Shown here: piece after piece, positions 1-9,951 of the stretch | Position numbering within the stretch: position 1 is the first letter of the stretch | Layout: each line of letters starts with the position of its first letter | Origin: Tuctoria greenei | Lineage: Eukaryota; Streptophyta; Magnoliopsida; Poales; Poaceae | Length of the DNA stretch: 64,000 nucleotides | Assembly (NCBI GenBank): GCA_036927565.1 | Contig: JAYESD010000009.1 | Location: 24,395,601-24,459,600, forward strand | Direction: 5' to 3' | Translations under genes and position numbers: made by a program | The notes under the pieces: model-generated | What the model was told of the DNA's origin: nothing | The model's database searches: none | The model's input: only the letters and a program-made list of their open reading frames with translations

Positions 1-234
1 GAAGAAAATGAGTCTTCAACAAAACACAATATCCTTTTGGTACATGTTCACAATAAAATTGTGTACATCTACCAAGGGGCCAAGTGAAGATAAAAGTGTT
101 GAAGACAAAAAGTGAAATTCGCAAAAATTTGGGGATTTCATTTATCTGGAGACAAGAGATTACATCTGGAGACAAGGGATTACAAAATTGAGGAAGAAGC
201 AGAGAAAATACAAGTGAGAACTATAGAGATGGTC

Positions 235-3200
235 CTAGACCCTATGGAAGAACTGGGCGACCTCCGATACGCTGGCTCGGGTAGCTTCGCCTTCTCCTGC
301 GACGGGGCCTTCAAGCACCGGGTCCAGATGAAATTGGGAGTTCCGGCTGGTGTAGCACGTCAGCACATACTCTGCGATGTTCTTCGCCAGGGATTGCCCC
401 TCAACCCCCAGTTGGTCCGCGATGACATCGCCCACCTTGGAAAGCTTGCTACCTGCTGCACTCAACGCCTGCAGCGCAAGGTCCGGCTCTGGCTCCGGAT
501 CATCCGCGCGCACGGGGCTGAAACCCATCGGCGTCAGCGCGTCGTTGGCTTTGCCGAGGAACTCCCAAATCTGTAGGGAGTCCGCAGTCCTCAAGCCATT
601 CATCTCTTCCAGGGATCTCCTGGCTGCCGTCAGTTCGGAATTCTCACGGGCGAGGCGCTCAACTTCTTTGGCGTTTTGCTGAATCTTTTCAGCAACCCGC
701 CTCTCGAGTCTTCCGAGCTCCTCCTCCCGGGCAACAAGGGCACACTCTTGTTCGTAGAGTTCCTGCCCTCGCACCCAGGTCTTCTCCTCTTCCCCTTGGC
801 AGTGCTCTTCCAATTTCTTGGTGCGCTCCTCGAGGCCCTTGTCAGCCAGAGCTACTTTCTCGGCGAGCTCCTCTTCCCTCCTCAGGACATCATCCCGCAG
901 CTCAAGGAGTTTCTGCTCTTCATCCTCGAGCCGTTTCTCCCTCTCTTCAAGTGCCTCTCGGCGCTTGATGAGTGCAGTGTTAATGACCTCCAGCCTTTCA
1001 TGGCGTTCCTCGACCGCACTGTTGGATGCTTTGGCCTGATTGTAAATCTCCTGGGATTGAGCGTTGAGGGCCCGAGTCATACTCTCCCTGTCATCCAGCA
1101 ACTTGCCCTAGTACTCCAGGCAGATCTTCTCCCACTTGATCCACTCCTTGTCATCCGCTAGCCGCGACTGCGCCAGCTTGGTCTCGAAGTAGAGCCGGTT
1201 ACGCCACCGCCTAAGGGTTTGGCGCTCCTCTTCAAGAGCCTTGCTGTCATGGAAGAAGGCCAATTGGACTTGACGCAGACTGGAACAGGCGTTGTCGATA
1301 GACATCGACAGCAGGATGGGCTCCGGAACTGCTGGGGTCTCCTCCGCTGGTTCCAGCGGTTTTTCAGATACAAAAATGGGGTCCCACTCCACGAGAGTGG
1401 ACCCCTGAGCTTCCAAGGCACTAGGGCCGTCCTCCGGGATGGCCTCAGTCGCCATCGAAGAAGGCCCCGCCGCCAAGTCTTCGTTCACCTCCTCGGGCAG
1501 GGGGACAGCGACTTCGCTTGGGCACTCCGACTCGGTCGCAGGTACCTCCGTCGTCGTCGCTTCTGGAGCAGGAGTTGCTACTGGCTCCGGTCTGGGTACC
1601 TCTTCCGAAGGAGGCTCGAGCTCCACCACCTCTTCAACCACCGGCTCAGGCGCCAGAAGATCTTCAACTTTGGCCGGCCCCGTGACCGGAGCTCGAACAA
1701 TAACTGGCTCAGCGGCCGGTGCTTCGGAGGTAGCCGGCCCAACTGCCGGAACTACCTCGACCTCCGGCTCGCATGTCGGGGCTTCAGTCATCTCCGGCTC
1801 AACTGCTGGGGCTTCGACAATTTCCGGCTCAGGGGCCGGGATTACTACTTCCTCCGGCTCAATAGCCAGACCTTCCGTCATCGCAGCACCAAGACCCGAA
1901 GCTTCAACCTCCGGGACATGTGCCGCTGGCGCGTCTTCACTCCCGTGGTCCGGCGCTACCACGAGAACTTTTGGAGATGAGTCGAGTTCCATGACCAAGA
2001 AAGCCGGCGCCGGAGCTGTCGCAGCTTCAGCCACCACTTGGGGCGGCACCGGGACAGGAGCAGAAGCTCCCACGGCCTCAAACACTGTGGCTGAGGGTGG
2101 AGCCTCACTCCCCTTCTTGGGGACGCTGCAGATGATGAAAGAAGAAAATTAACAAACAGTTGCTACAATTAAATAACTGTCCAAGGTAAAGATTAAAAAT
2201 CACCTTGCGAGGCTTCCGCACCAGCTTGCGCGGAACCTTTTTCCTGGATGTTCCGGGCTGGCCATAGTCAGCGTAGAAGCTCCAGAAGGCCCCCCGGGAC
2301 TTGTCGCAGCCAAGGGCGTTTCTCGGGTCGAGGCTCTCCTCGATCGGGAAGAACCCCCGGACCTAGAGGCTTCCACCGGCCCAGGTGCCGGAGTCGTGCG
2401 CCCGGAGCTAGCACCCCAGGAGGATCCCACCGCGGGAACAGACGCGCTCCGGGAGGACCCCACTGCAGGAACGGTCACGCTCTGGAAGGACCCCATTACG
2501 AGGACAGACGCCACGGTGGTAGAAGGCCTCCCGCTCTGGGGAGAAGGAAACGAGGCAGAAGTAGTGGGCCTGACGGACCTTCCGTTGACATGCTGCAGCT
2601 TCCTCTTCCGGCTCTCCGGTTCATCCGCCAGCTCCTTGCCCTTGCCGACGACCTTGACCCTTGGCTTTGGGGCAGGGACGGAGCCATCTTCAGGCATTCC
2701 GGGGATCGCCACCCAGGTGGTTGATCTTCTCTCGACGACACCAAGGTCGTCAAGTGCGGGCATCTTTCGCCGGAGCTCCCTGCTGAACTCCACTTCAACG
2801 TTCAGAGGGAGTAAGGCCGATGGGGGAGTCAAATCATCACCTTCGACGTCGATACCGTGCTGGAATTTCTTGAGGTGGAACTCCAAGGTTTTCCCCACCA
2901 TGTTGGACTTCAACCCGGTCTCAACCCGGTCCTCGTCCATCACGCTGTTGAGGGCCCAAGCGAGCTTCTCCCTCCTCTTCAGCGGCGCCCACCTGTTGAC
3001 CAGGAAATTACAAAATACCGCCTGAGGAGTCAATCCTCCCTCCACGCATTGGCGGATCCTGGTCAAGGCGGGGTTGAAAGCTTCCGCCAGCACCAGAGCT
3101 TCACTCCAGATCGTCGTGTCGATGACGGGCAGACTGTCGGGCAGCTCCAACCTCTCGTGCTCCTCCACCCTGACGACTATCCAATCTTTCTTCCAGTCAT

Positions 3201-3777
3201 CCCACTTCCCGGAAGGAAACGACCGGAGGTACTTGAATGGGCACTTCTTGCGCTTCACGAAGTAGTAGAAGCCAAGGTACTCATTGCTCCGGCTAGTGGT
3301 GTGGACGGTGAAGAAGGTCCGGAAGAGTTCGATGCAGGGGGGGATGCCCACCCACATCTCACAGAAGTGGACAAAGATAGACACGAGGAGAATGGAGTGA
3401 GAGCCAAGGTGGTATAGCTGCAGACCATAGAAGTCTAGCAGCATCAAGAAAAAGGAAGAGAAAGGCGGGATCAACCCCACAATGGCGTACGAAGAAAAGT
3501 ACACCAGTACGCCGGCGCGCTCCTTCTCGAAGGGGAGCTCTCTGCCGGCACGGACCAAGCGGTTGAAGAAGTCCGAGGACCACCCTATGAGGGCCCGGAC
3601 CTTCTTCAAATCGCCGTCGGTCTTCAAGCGACTCTCGCGAAGACCCAACTCCATTGCAGCACGGCTAGGCAAGAGAAGAAGAGCGGAGTACGAGTTGGGA
3701 AGTTTGAGCGCAAGATCAGATGAGAGGCATAAAGAACTCCCGACGGTGCGCACTTTCCTTCTTAAGTAAGCCCTCAC
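235..3777 (-). pseudogene. PF04195-like 'putative gypsy type transposon' protein, two exons, one amber codon
   Basis: Exon 1 (3777 to 2204) encodes a domain resembling the plant family PF04195, a gag-like protein of grass retroelements whose biochemical role is not established. The recognisable block is around residues 95-200, with the signatures HLGSHSILLVSIFVHFCEMW and KWDDWKKDWIVV. A 78-bp GT-AG intron (2126-2203) joins it in frame to exon 2. Exon 2 begins with a Pro/Glu/Val/Ala-rich segment made of degenerate EPEV-type repeats and ends in a strongly charged Glu/Arg-rich coiled coil (about 1100 down to 600). One in-frame TAG (1108-1110) interrupts exon 2; the frame is open on both sides, so it is probably a CAG-to-TAG decay. 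The frame opens at a GTG at 3777, and the first ATG is at 3652-3654, so the true start is uncertain. GC content is higher than in neighbouring elements. Family assignment is by eye. Confidence 0.72.
2126..2203 (-). other. Predicted GT-AG intron of the PF04195-like gene
   Basis: On the minus strand the donor reads CAAG/GTGATT and the acceptor CATCTGCAG/CGTCCCC, preceded by a pyrimidine-rich stretch. Removing the 78 bp joins a two-nucleotide codon remainder to exon 2 and keeps the reading frame. Without splicing, exon 1 stops at once in a TGA just inside the intron. The interior is AT-rich, as in plant introns. Confidence 0.7.
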
Positions 3778-4188
3778 AACGCTTGGATGGAAACCACAAG
3801 GAAGTCGAAGATACCACTCAAGAATTCAACCCAGCTGATGACAGGAGGGCCCGGGACCACCCCGACGATCAAGTCGAGGCTATTACCCAGGCGAACGGTT
3901 GTCATCACGAGGCAGGAAACCCAAAGGCGGCGGCCTGACAAGGCGCGCGGAACCGATAAGGTTTTTGTATCGAGAACCGGTGACCTTCAATTGCGTGAGA
4001 TCCGCACATCAAAGATCTCATCTGCCGCACGAGGTGCGCCACACGGTGGGATCTAACTATAAATCCCTGCCAACGACACCTTCGAAGACCCTTGAAGACT
4101 CAGTTCAAGAGTCGCGAGGATGGACTCACCTCCGATGGAATGACTTCACCCCAGTGATCTTCCTCGGAGGTAGGTCCAGGGAGCCACT
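3778..4188. other. No gene recognised; flank between PF04195-like gene and LTR J
   Basis: I see no coding domain here on either strand. A plus-strand TATA-like CTATAAATCC lies near 4048-4058. The stretch may be the 5' leader or promoter side of the minus-strand gene, but no primer-binding site or clear LTR edge could be placed. Confidence 0.4.
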
Positions 4189-5036
4189 ATCGGTACCCTA
4201 GAAACCGTACACCCCTTAAGGTTACAAAGATCTCAAAGGAAAGTCATCTACTTGGCTTGAAGACCCTCAGAGGCCCACATGTCAGACATAACCGGGCCCG
4301 CTTCTCCAACATGGTTAATCTCTGGGTCGCCACGTGTACAACTAAACTAGAGCTATCGCCCACAAGGGGGAAGCTCCGGGCCACGTACCTAAACGGCACC
4401 TCCGGACTTAACCCCAGACTGAGAGAAGCTCCGGACCTGACACGTGTCTGGTAGCCCCGGAGCTACCTGTTTCCCACAGCAAGCTCCAGAGCTGCCACGT
4501 GTCCAATTGTCGGATCTTCAGCTTCTAACCTCCGGAAGACCTTGTAACGGCTCCGGATCTTCAAAGGAGATCCAAGGACTTCAAGACCCGATTAAGTGTC
4601 ATTAATGCCATATTAATGACACTTAAACGAACGATCTTAACACCAGTAACGGTGCTGTCAAAGCCCGTTACAGGGTCATTAAGAGCAATTAAGCGTGTAT
4701 CAATACTAGTAACCGCTGGGGCCACATGTCGGGCCAGGCTAACTTGTAACGGCCTGCCCTTGTACTATAAAAGGACAGGCCGACGATACACACGGGGACG
4801 TTCACGGATGATTACACACGCCCCATACACTTGTGGCAAGCTCATACTGCTAATACAACACCAACACACCCGTGGAGTAGGATATTACGCTCAGGCGGCC
4901 TGAACCACGTAAATTCTTGTGTCTCCTGTGTCAAACTCCTATTCACCTTCTTGAATCTCCACGCGCCCACACCGAACATCAAACTCCCCTATCACTTTAG
5001 TAGTGTAGGGAGATCTGTCGGTTCCAACCGCCGACA
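4189..5036 (+). mobile_element. LTR J, related to the D-family (Tat/RIRE2-like) LTR, solo or truncated
   Basis: The left end TATCGGTACCC matches the D-family start TGTCGGTACCC seen on the minus strand at 34952 and on the plus strand at 36215, with G changed to A at the second base. The right end is CCGACA at 5036. Inside are several CACGTG or CACGT cores about 55 bp apart (4332, 4381, 4441, 4496) among GCTCCGGA repeats, as in the D-family LTRs, and a TATA box at 4766. No polypurine tract precedes it and no matching primer-binding site follows. It appears to have inserted into the end of the K leader. Confidence 0.6.
4766..4774 (+). promoter_or_regulatory. TATA box of LTR J
   Basis: TATAAAAGG sits downstream of the CACGTG-containing repeats and about 270 bp before the LTR end. 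This is the expected order of U3, then R and U5, for plus-strand transcription. Confidence 0.55.
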
Positions 5037-5222
5037 GAATTCCTCTCAAATCATTTCCTACCAAACAAACTGTTTGTCCTTGGGAGAACAATCTAGAAGA
5101 TCTCATACACGTTCCATGGATTCGATACCCTTTGGAATATTCCTTAAGGGGAAGTGCTACAACAGTATTTCTGTGTGCTTGCGGATTATTCTGTTTTTGT
5201 AAGAAATACTAACAAGCATTAT

Positions 5223-5240
5223 TGGTGCCGTTGCTGAGGA
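5223..5240 (+). other. Primer-binding site, tRNA-Asp type, decayed
   Basis: TGGTGCCGTTGCTGAGGA differs at three positions from TGGCGCCGTTGCCGGGGA, the tRNA-Asp-complementary site used by many Athila-like plant elements. It lies a few bases after the presumed LTR end. Confidence 0.65.
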
Positions 5241-5559
5241 ATTGTTGGCTATTGATCCTCGAACCTTGTTCACTCTCTTATCTATTTTCTTTTCTTTACT
5301 TCTTACCGTTCCTCCACTTCCATGGAGCAGCCCACCATTCTTTCATATTCTACCCCAAAGGGCGAGTTCTGCGAGCCACCGCCGTCGGTGGAACCTATTT
5401 GTTGAACCAGCTATGAATTCTGCCCTCGCTTTATAGCCATGGTTTGGGAACAATCCTTCTTAGGAATGAATTGTGAAAATGCTTACCACCATTTGTGAGT
5501 GTTTTAGCAATTTTGTTCTTGCCTTTCAATTAAAGGCATGCCACATGAAACTCTTAAAT

Positions 5560-6236
5560 AGAAGTTGTTTCCTTTTTCTCTCAAGGAAAAAGTGAAACAG
5601 TGGTACACCCATAATGTTTGTAAAACAAATTGGGATTGGAGGGAATTATGAGACAAATTTTGTCTTCCTTTCTTTCCAATATCCTGAATAGTTTCCTTAC
5701 GAATGGAAGTATTAGGCCTCCAAAAGATGTAGAAGGAATCGATAGGTGCATCCTGGCATAGGTTTTCGCTTTTGCAAAATTGCTTCCCAGATTTGTTACT
5801 CTCTGATCTGTTGTTATTGCAACACTTCTTCATGAGACTGAACAAAGAGTCTACCCTATATCTTGATATTGCAGCTGAAGGATCTTTCCTACATAAGACT
5901 CCAGAAGGAGGAAAGGAACTTCTACATCAAATTCTAGAAAATGCCTCCTTTATTACGGGTCTTAATGAACCTCCTCGAGAGGAAGCCACATCGAGCATCG
6001 AGGACACTCCTATAGCAAAGGAAGAGCCAGAACCATGTACATCACCTTTCTTGCCTGTAGAATCCTCTCCTGAACCTAAACCATCGAAGGATGAAGAAAT
6101 TCAACCTTCAAAATTCCCATTTTACTTTGAGGAAGACATTTTTGCAGATTATGGAAATACTTCAAAGTACTGTTACCAAAGGAAGCAATTGTTGCCTCCA
6201 ACTCCACCTGACTCGCATGATGGAGTATTCCTCTAA
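5560..6236 (+). pseudogene. K gag remnant (Athila-like)
   Basis: Three frames must be combined. Around 5591 the wording KQWYTHNVCKTNWDW is a typical retrotransposon gag signature. The longest open part (to 6236) contains LNKESTLYLDIAAEGSFLHK, followed by a Glu/Pro/Ser-rich tail. The role would be the capsid and nucleocapsid of the virus-like particle. Several stops break it before 5772, so it cannot yield a full protein. I found no zinc knuckle. Confidence 0.6.
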
Positions 6237-6251
6237 GAGACAGTCAAGGAG

Positions 6252-6815
6252 TTGACCTCTATTTTGAGTTCAAAATGGATGGCAAAGATTGACAACTCAC
6301 CTGATATCCTTCGGATGACCTCACCCTTAGCCACCATTCTATGTTATATCAGAGGAGCAACAATGACAGTCCTCTATAATCCCTATGTTGGAACAAATAT
6401 CATCTCTGATACTTGTGCTCCCACCATTTTGGGCGATGTGCCAGTGTCACCAACACAAAAATCCTTCTGTACATTTGGAAATATTCATAAAGGATATGGG
6501 ATTTTGCATGAGGTGTCAGTAAGAGACAAAAGTGTCGATGTTCTCCTTGATTTCCATTTATTCGAAGTTCGAGAATTCGACATTATGATTGGGGTAACCA
6601 TTGAGAAATTTCTCATGGAAATCCCCTTTGAAGGAAACCTCAACACAAATCTTGGAGCGAACAAAATTTCCATTCAAATTTTGTGTTCCAAAAACACATC
6701 AGTAGAACCACCCCTCCAAGATAGGCCAATTGAGGAGGTTAGGACTTTTCATTACTTGGAACCTCCAGAAGGTGAAACAGAAGAAGATTTCATACAAGAA
6801 GATGATGAATTTTAG
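6252..6815 (+). pseudogene. K protease-like region
   Basis: This 187-codon open stretch contains SKWMAKIDNSPDILRMTSPL and YNPYVGTNIIS, which resemble the retropepsin region between gag and RT in Athila-like plant elements. A canonical D-S/T-G active site is not seen, so the assignment rests on position and on wording remembered from related elements. It is followed by an acidic linker and a stop at 6813-6815, after which the same polyprotein seems to continue. Confidence 0.5.
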
Positions 6816-6827
6816 GAGACATTTGAA

Positions 6828-7470
6828 TTGCCAAAAGAAGAGCCCACACCCAAACCTCATATTGAGCTCAAAATCTTGCCTCCAGGACTACACTATGCTT
6901 TTATAAATGGAGATTTTGAAGTCCCTATCTTCGTAAGTGATGAGCTTTTTTGTAAGGAAACACTCAGACTCATAGCCATGTTATTTGCACCCATCACATT
7001 CCCATTGACCCCAAGGGTACCCCTCACGGGAGCCTCAATGACGGTTAAATAATGCGATGCGTGAGGTTGTAAAGAAGGAGGTCTTCAAACTCCTTCATGC
7101 CAAGATTATCTATCCCATCCCTCATAGTGAGTGGGTCAGTCCAGTCCATGTAGTGCCTAAGAAGGGAGGAATGACGGTCATTCAAAATGAAGAATGAATT
7201 AATTCCTCAACGAACCGTCACGGAATGGAGGATGTGCAATGATTATCAAAAATTCAACAAGGCAACTAGGAATGATCATTTTCCACTGCCATTCATCGAT
7301 GAGTTGTTAGAACAGTTGGCAAAACACTCTTTATTTTGTTTCCATTATGGATATCCGGGCTATCATCAAATTCCCATTCATCAGACCACATTCACATGTC
7401 CTTATGGAACATACACCTACCAGTTAGTGTATTTTGGACTGTGTAGTGCTCTTGCATACTTTCAAAGGTG
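6828..7470 (+). pseudogene. K reverse transcriptase, N-terminal half, truncated
   Basis: The frame at 6828 carries the pre-RT linker (IELKILPPGLHYAFINGD). The RT proper continues at 7060-7470 across several frames: NAMREVVKKEVF, HSEWVSPVHVVPKKGG, WRMCNDYQKFNKATRNDHFP and YGTYTYQ. The PDDQSK segment expected after GYHQIPIH is missing, a small internal deletion. The catalytic FMDD motif is absent because the element ends at FQRCM, where Tekay-like sequence begins. Confidence 0.7.
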
Positions 7471-7479
7471 CATGAATCG

Positions 7480-9951
7480 GATGAGTTGCCAGGTATGCCA
7501 CCTGATCACGACATTAAGTTTGTTATTGAGTTAATACCTGGAACTGCACCTATAGCTAAGTGGCCATATAGGATGCCTCCTAAGAAGTTAGCGGAGCTCA
7601 AGAAGCAAATCCATGAGCAGCTAGAGAAGGGTTTCATTCTTCCAAACCCATCACCTTGGGGAGCACCAGTGCTTTTTGTGGACAAGAAGGATGGATCCCA
7701 AAGGATGTGTGTGGATTACCGTGCTCTCAATGAGGTGACGATTAAGAACAAGTATACATTGCTCTGTATAGAGGATTTGTTTGATCAAATGAAGGGTGCA
7801 TGTGTTTTCTCCAAGATTGACTTGAGTTCAGGTTATTTCCAAATGAAGATCAGACCGTTGAATATACCCAAAACGAATTTTCAGTCACGATATGGATCTT
7901 ATGAGTGCACCATTATGTCTTTTAATTGACGAATGCACCTGCATACATTATATACCTCATGAATAAGTTCTTCATGGAGTACTTGGATAAGTTAGTTGTG
8001 GTGTTCATTGATGTTACTATGATCTACACAAAGATTGAAGAGGAGCATGAAGAGCATTTGAGGCTCACATTGCAGAAATTGAGGGAACACCAATTATATG
8101 CCAAATTCAGTAAGTGCCACTTTTGGTTAAGGGAAATGTTATTTTTGGAATATATCATATTGGGAGGAGGAGTATCAGTTGACCCAGGAAAATTGAGAGA
8201 TGTTCTAAAGTGGGAACCGACCCAGAATGTGAAGGAAATCCAGAGTTTTCTTGGAATGGCTGGATATTACCGTCGGTTCATCAAGGACTTTTCTAAGATA
8301 GCCAAGCCCATGATTGAGTTATTAATGAAGGGGAAAGTATTCCAATGGACCCAAGCTTGTAGGGACAGCTTTGAGGAGCTCAAGAAGATGTTAACCACCG
8401 CACCTGTGTTGGTCTTGCCAGATGTGAACAAAAGCTTTGATATCTACTATGATGCATCAAGACAAGGACTTGGATGTGTGCTCATGCAAGAAGGTCAAGT
8501 GGTAGCCTATGCATCGAGGCAATTGATGAAACATGAGCAGAATTAGGTGCACATGATCTCGAGCCTGCAGCCGTAGTGCATGCCCTGAAGATTTTGAGAC
8601 ATTAGGTGCAAGATTTATAGAGATCACAAGAGTCTCAAGTACATATTCACATAAACGGATTTGAATTTGAGGCAACGAAGATGGTTGGATCTCATCAAGG
8701 ATTATGATGTGGGAATTAACTATCATCTGGGGAAGGCTAATGTAGTGGCCGACGCCTTGAGTAGGAAAGGAGTAAGCCACCAACTCACCATCGGTGAGCT
8801 GCCATCCAAGTTATGCAAGGAGTCTGAACGTTTGAATCTTGGATTCGTGAATGAGATGGGGATGATGGAGTTAAACCCGACCTTGGAGCAAGAAATTCGG
8901 GAAGGTCAGACCAAGCATGAGGAAATCCAAGAAATCAAGGAAAGGACCCAAGAAGGGAGAGAATTAAGATTTGATGAGGACAAACATGGTACCCTCTGGC
9001 TTGGAAATAGGATTGTTGTGCCCAATGATAAGCGTATTCAGGAAACAATATCGAAGGAGGCACATGATACACCATACTCATTCTATCCCGGCTGTACAAA
9101 GATGTAGAAAGACTTGAAGAATTGTTATTGGTGGGCCAGCATGAAGAAGGACATAGCAGAGTACGTTGCACTATGAAATGTGTGCCAATGGGTCAAAGCA
9201 GAGCATCAAAGGCCAGCTGGACTATTACAGCCATTGAATATCCCGTAGTGGAAGTGGGAAGAAATTGGTATGGACTTTATAGTTCAATTACCGCGAACCC
9301 AATCTAGTTATGACTCAATATGGTTATTGTGGATCGATTGAGAAAATTAGCTCATTTAATTCCTGTCAAGACCACATATACCACCGCGAAGCTAGCATAA
9401 TTGTATATGGAGCATATTGTGTGCGGACATGGAGTTCCGAAGAAGATAGTGTCTGACCGAGGTTCTCAGTTCACCTCTAGGTTTTGGCAGAAACTGCATG
9501 AAGCTATGGGTACAACGTTGAATTTCAACTCAACATATCACCCGCAAACTGATGGACAAACTTAGAGGACAAATCAAATATTGGAAGATATGTTGAGAGC
9601 ATGTGCTTTGAAGCATGGAGGGAGCTGGGACAACAGCTTGCCATATGCGGAATTTTCATATAACAACAGCTACCAAGCAAGTTTGAAGATGTCACCCTAT
9701 GAAGCACTATACGGAAGAAAGTGTAGGACACCCTTGTTTCGGAACGAGACGGGAGAGAATCAAGGATTTGGACCTGGCGTGTTACAAGATGCTGAAAGGC
9801 AAGTTCAAATAATACGTGAAAACCTAAGGGCTGCCCAGTCTCGGGAAAAAGGTTATACGGATAATAGGCGAAGGAATTTGGCGTTTGAAGTTGGAGATTT
9901 CATATACCTCAAAATGTCACCTATTCGAGGTCAACGACAGTTGAACGTTAA
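7480..9951 (+). pseudogene. Tekay-like pol fragment A (RT, RNase H, integrase), no gag or LTR
   Basis: The fragment starts abruptly at DELPGMPPD, before RT, and ends inside the integrase C-terminal region at PIRGQRQLNVK. In order: RT with DKKDGSQRMCVDYRALNEV and FSKIDLSSGYFQ, a frame break at 7927, then the catalytic box as FIDV instead of FIDD. RNase H follows (YYDASRQGLG), then integrase with the zinc-finger region, SDRGSQFTS near 9460 and a stop in place of Q before the catalytic Glu (near 9565). At least five frame breaks or stops are present. Both ends are chimeric: the left joins Athila RT and the right joins the 3' LTR of element B in opposite orientation. It is clearly inactive. Confidence 0.78.

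Larger units (their letters stand above)
5037..7480 (+). mobile_element. Athila-like Ty3/gypsy element K, 5' half only
   Basis: Order on the plus strand: LTR end (about 5037-5219), primer-binding site (5223-5240), gag remnant, protease-like region, and the N-terminal half of RT. The LTR start and everything after the middle of RT are missing. The left end is cut by LTR J, and the right end joins a Tekay-like fragment at about 7470-7481. The RT wording (NELIPQRTV, FPLPFIDELLE, GYHQIPIH) is typical of the Athila lineage of plant gypsy elements. Many stops and small deletions show it is old. Confidence 0.75.

Noticed and set aside
676..3417. Several long plus-strand open frames (for example 676-1161, 1439-2152, 2396-3025, 2857-3417)
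   Set aside because: They lie opposite the GC-rich PF04195-like gene, have low-complexity or unnatural composition, and show no domain; they are shadows of the minus-strand frame.
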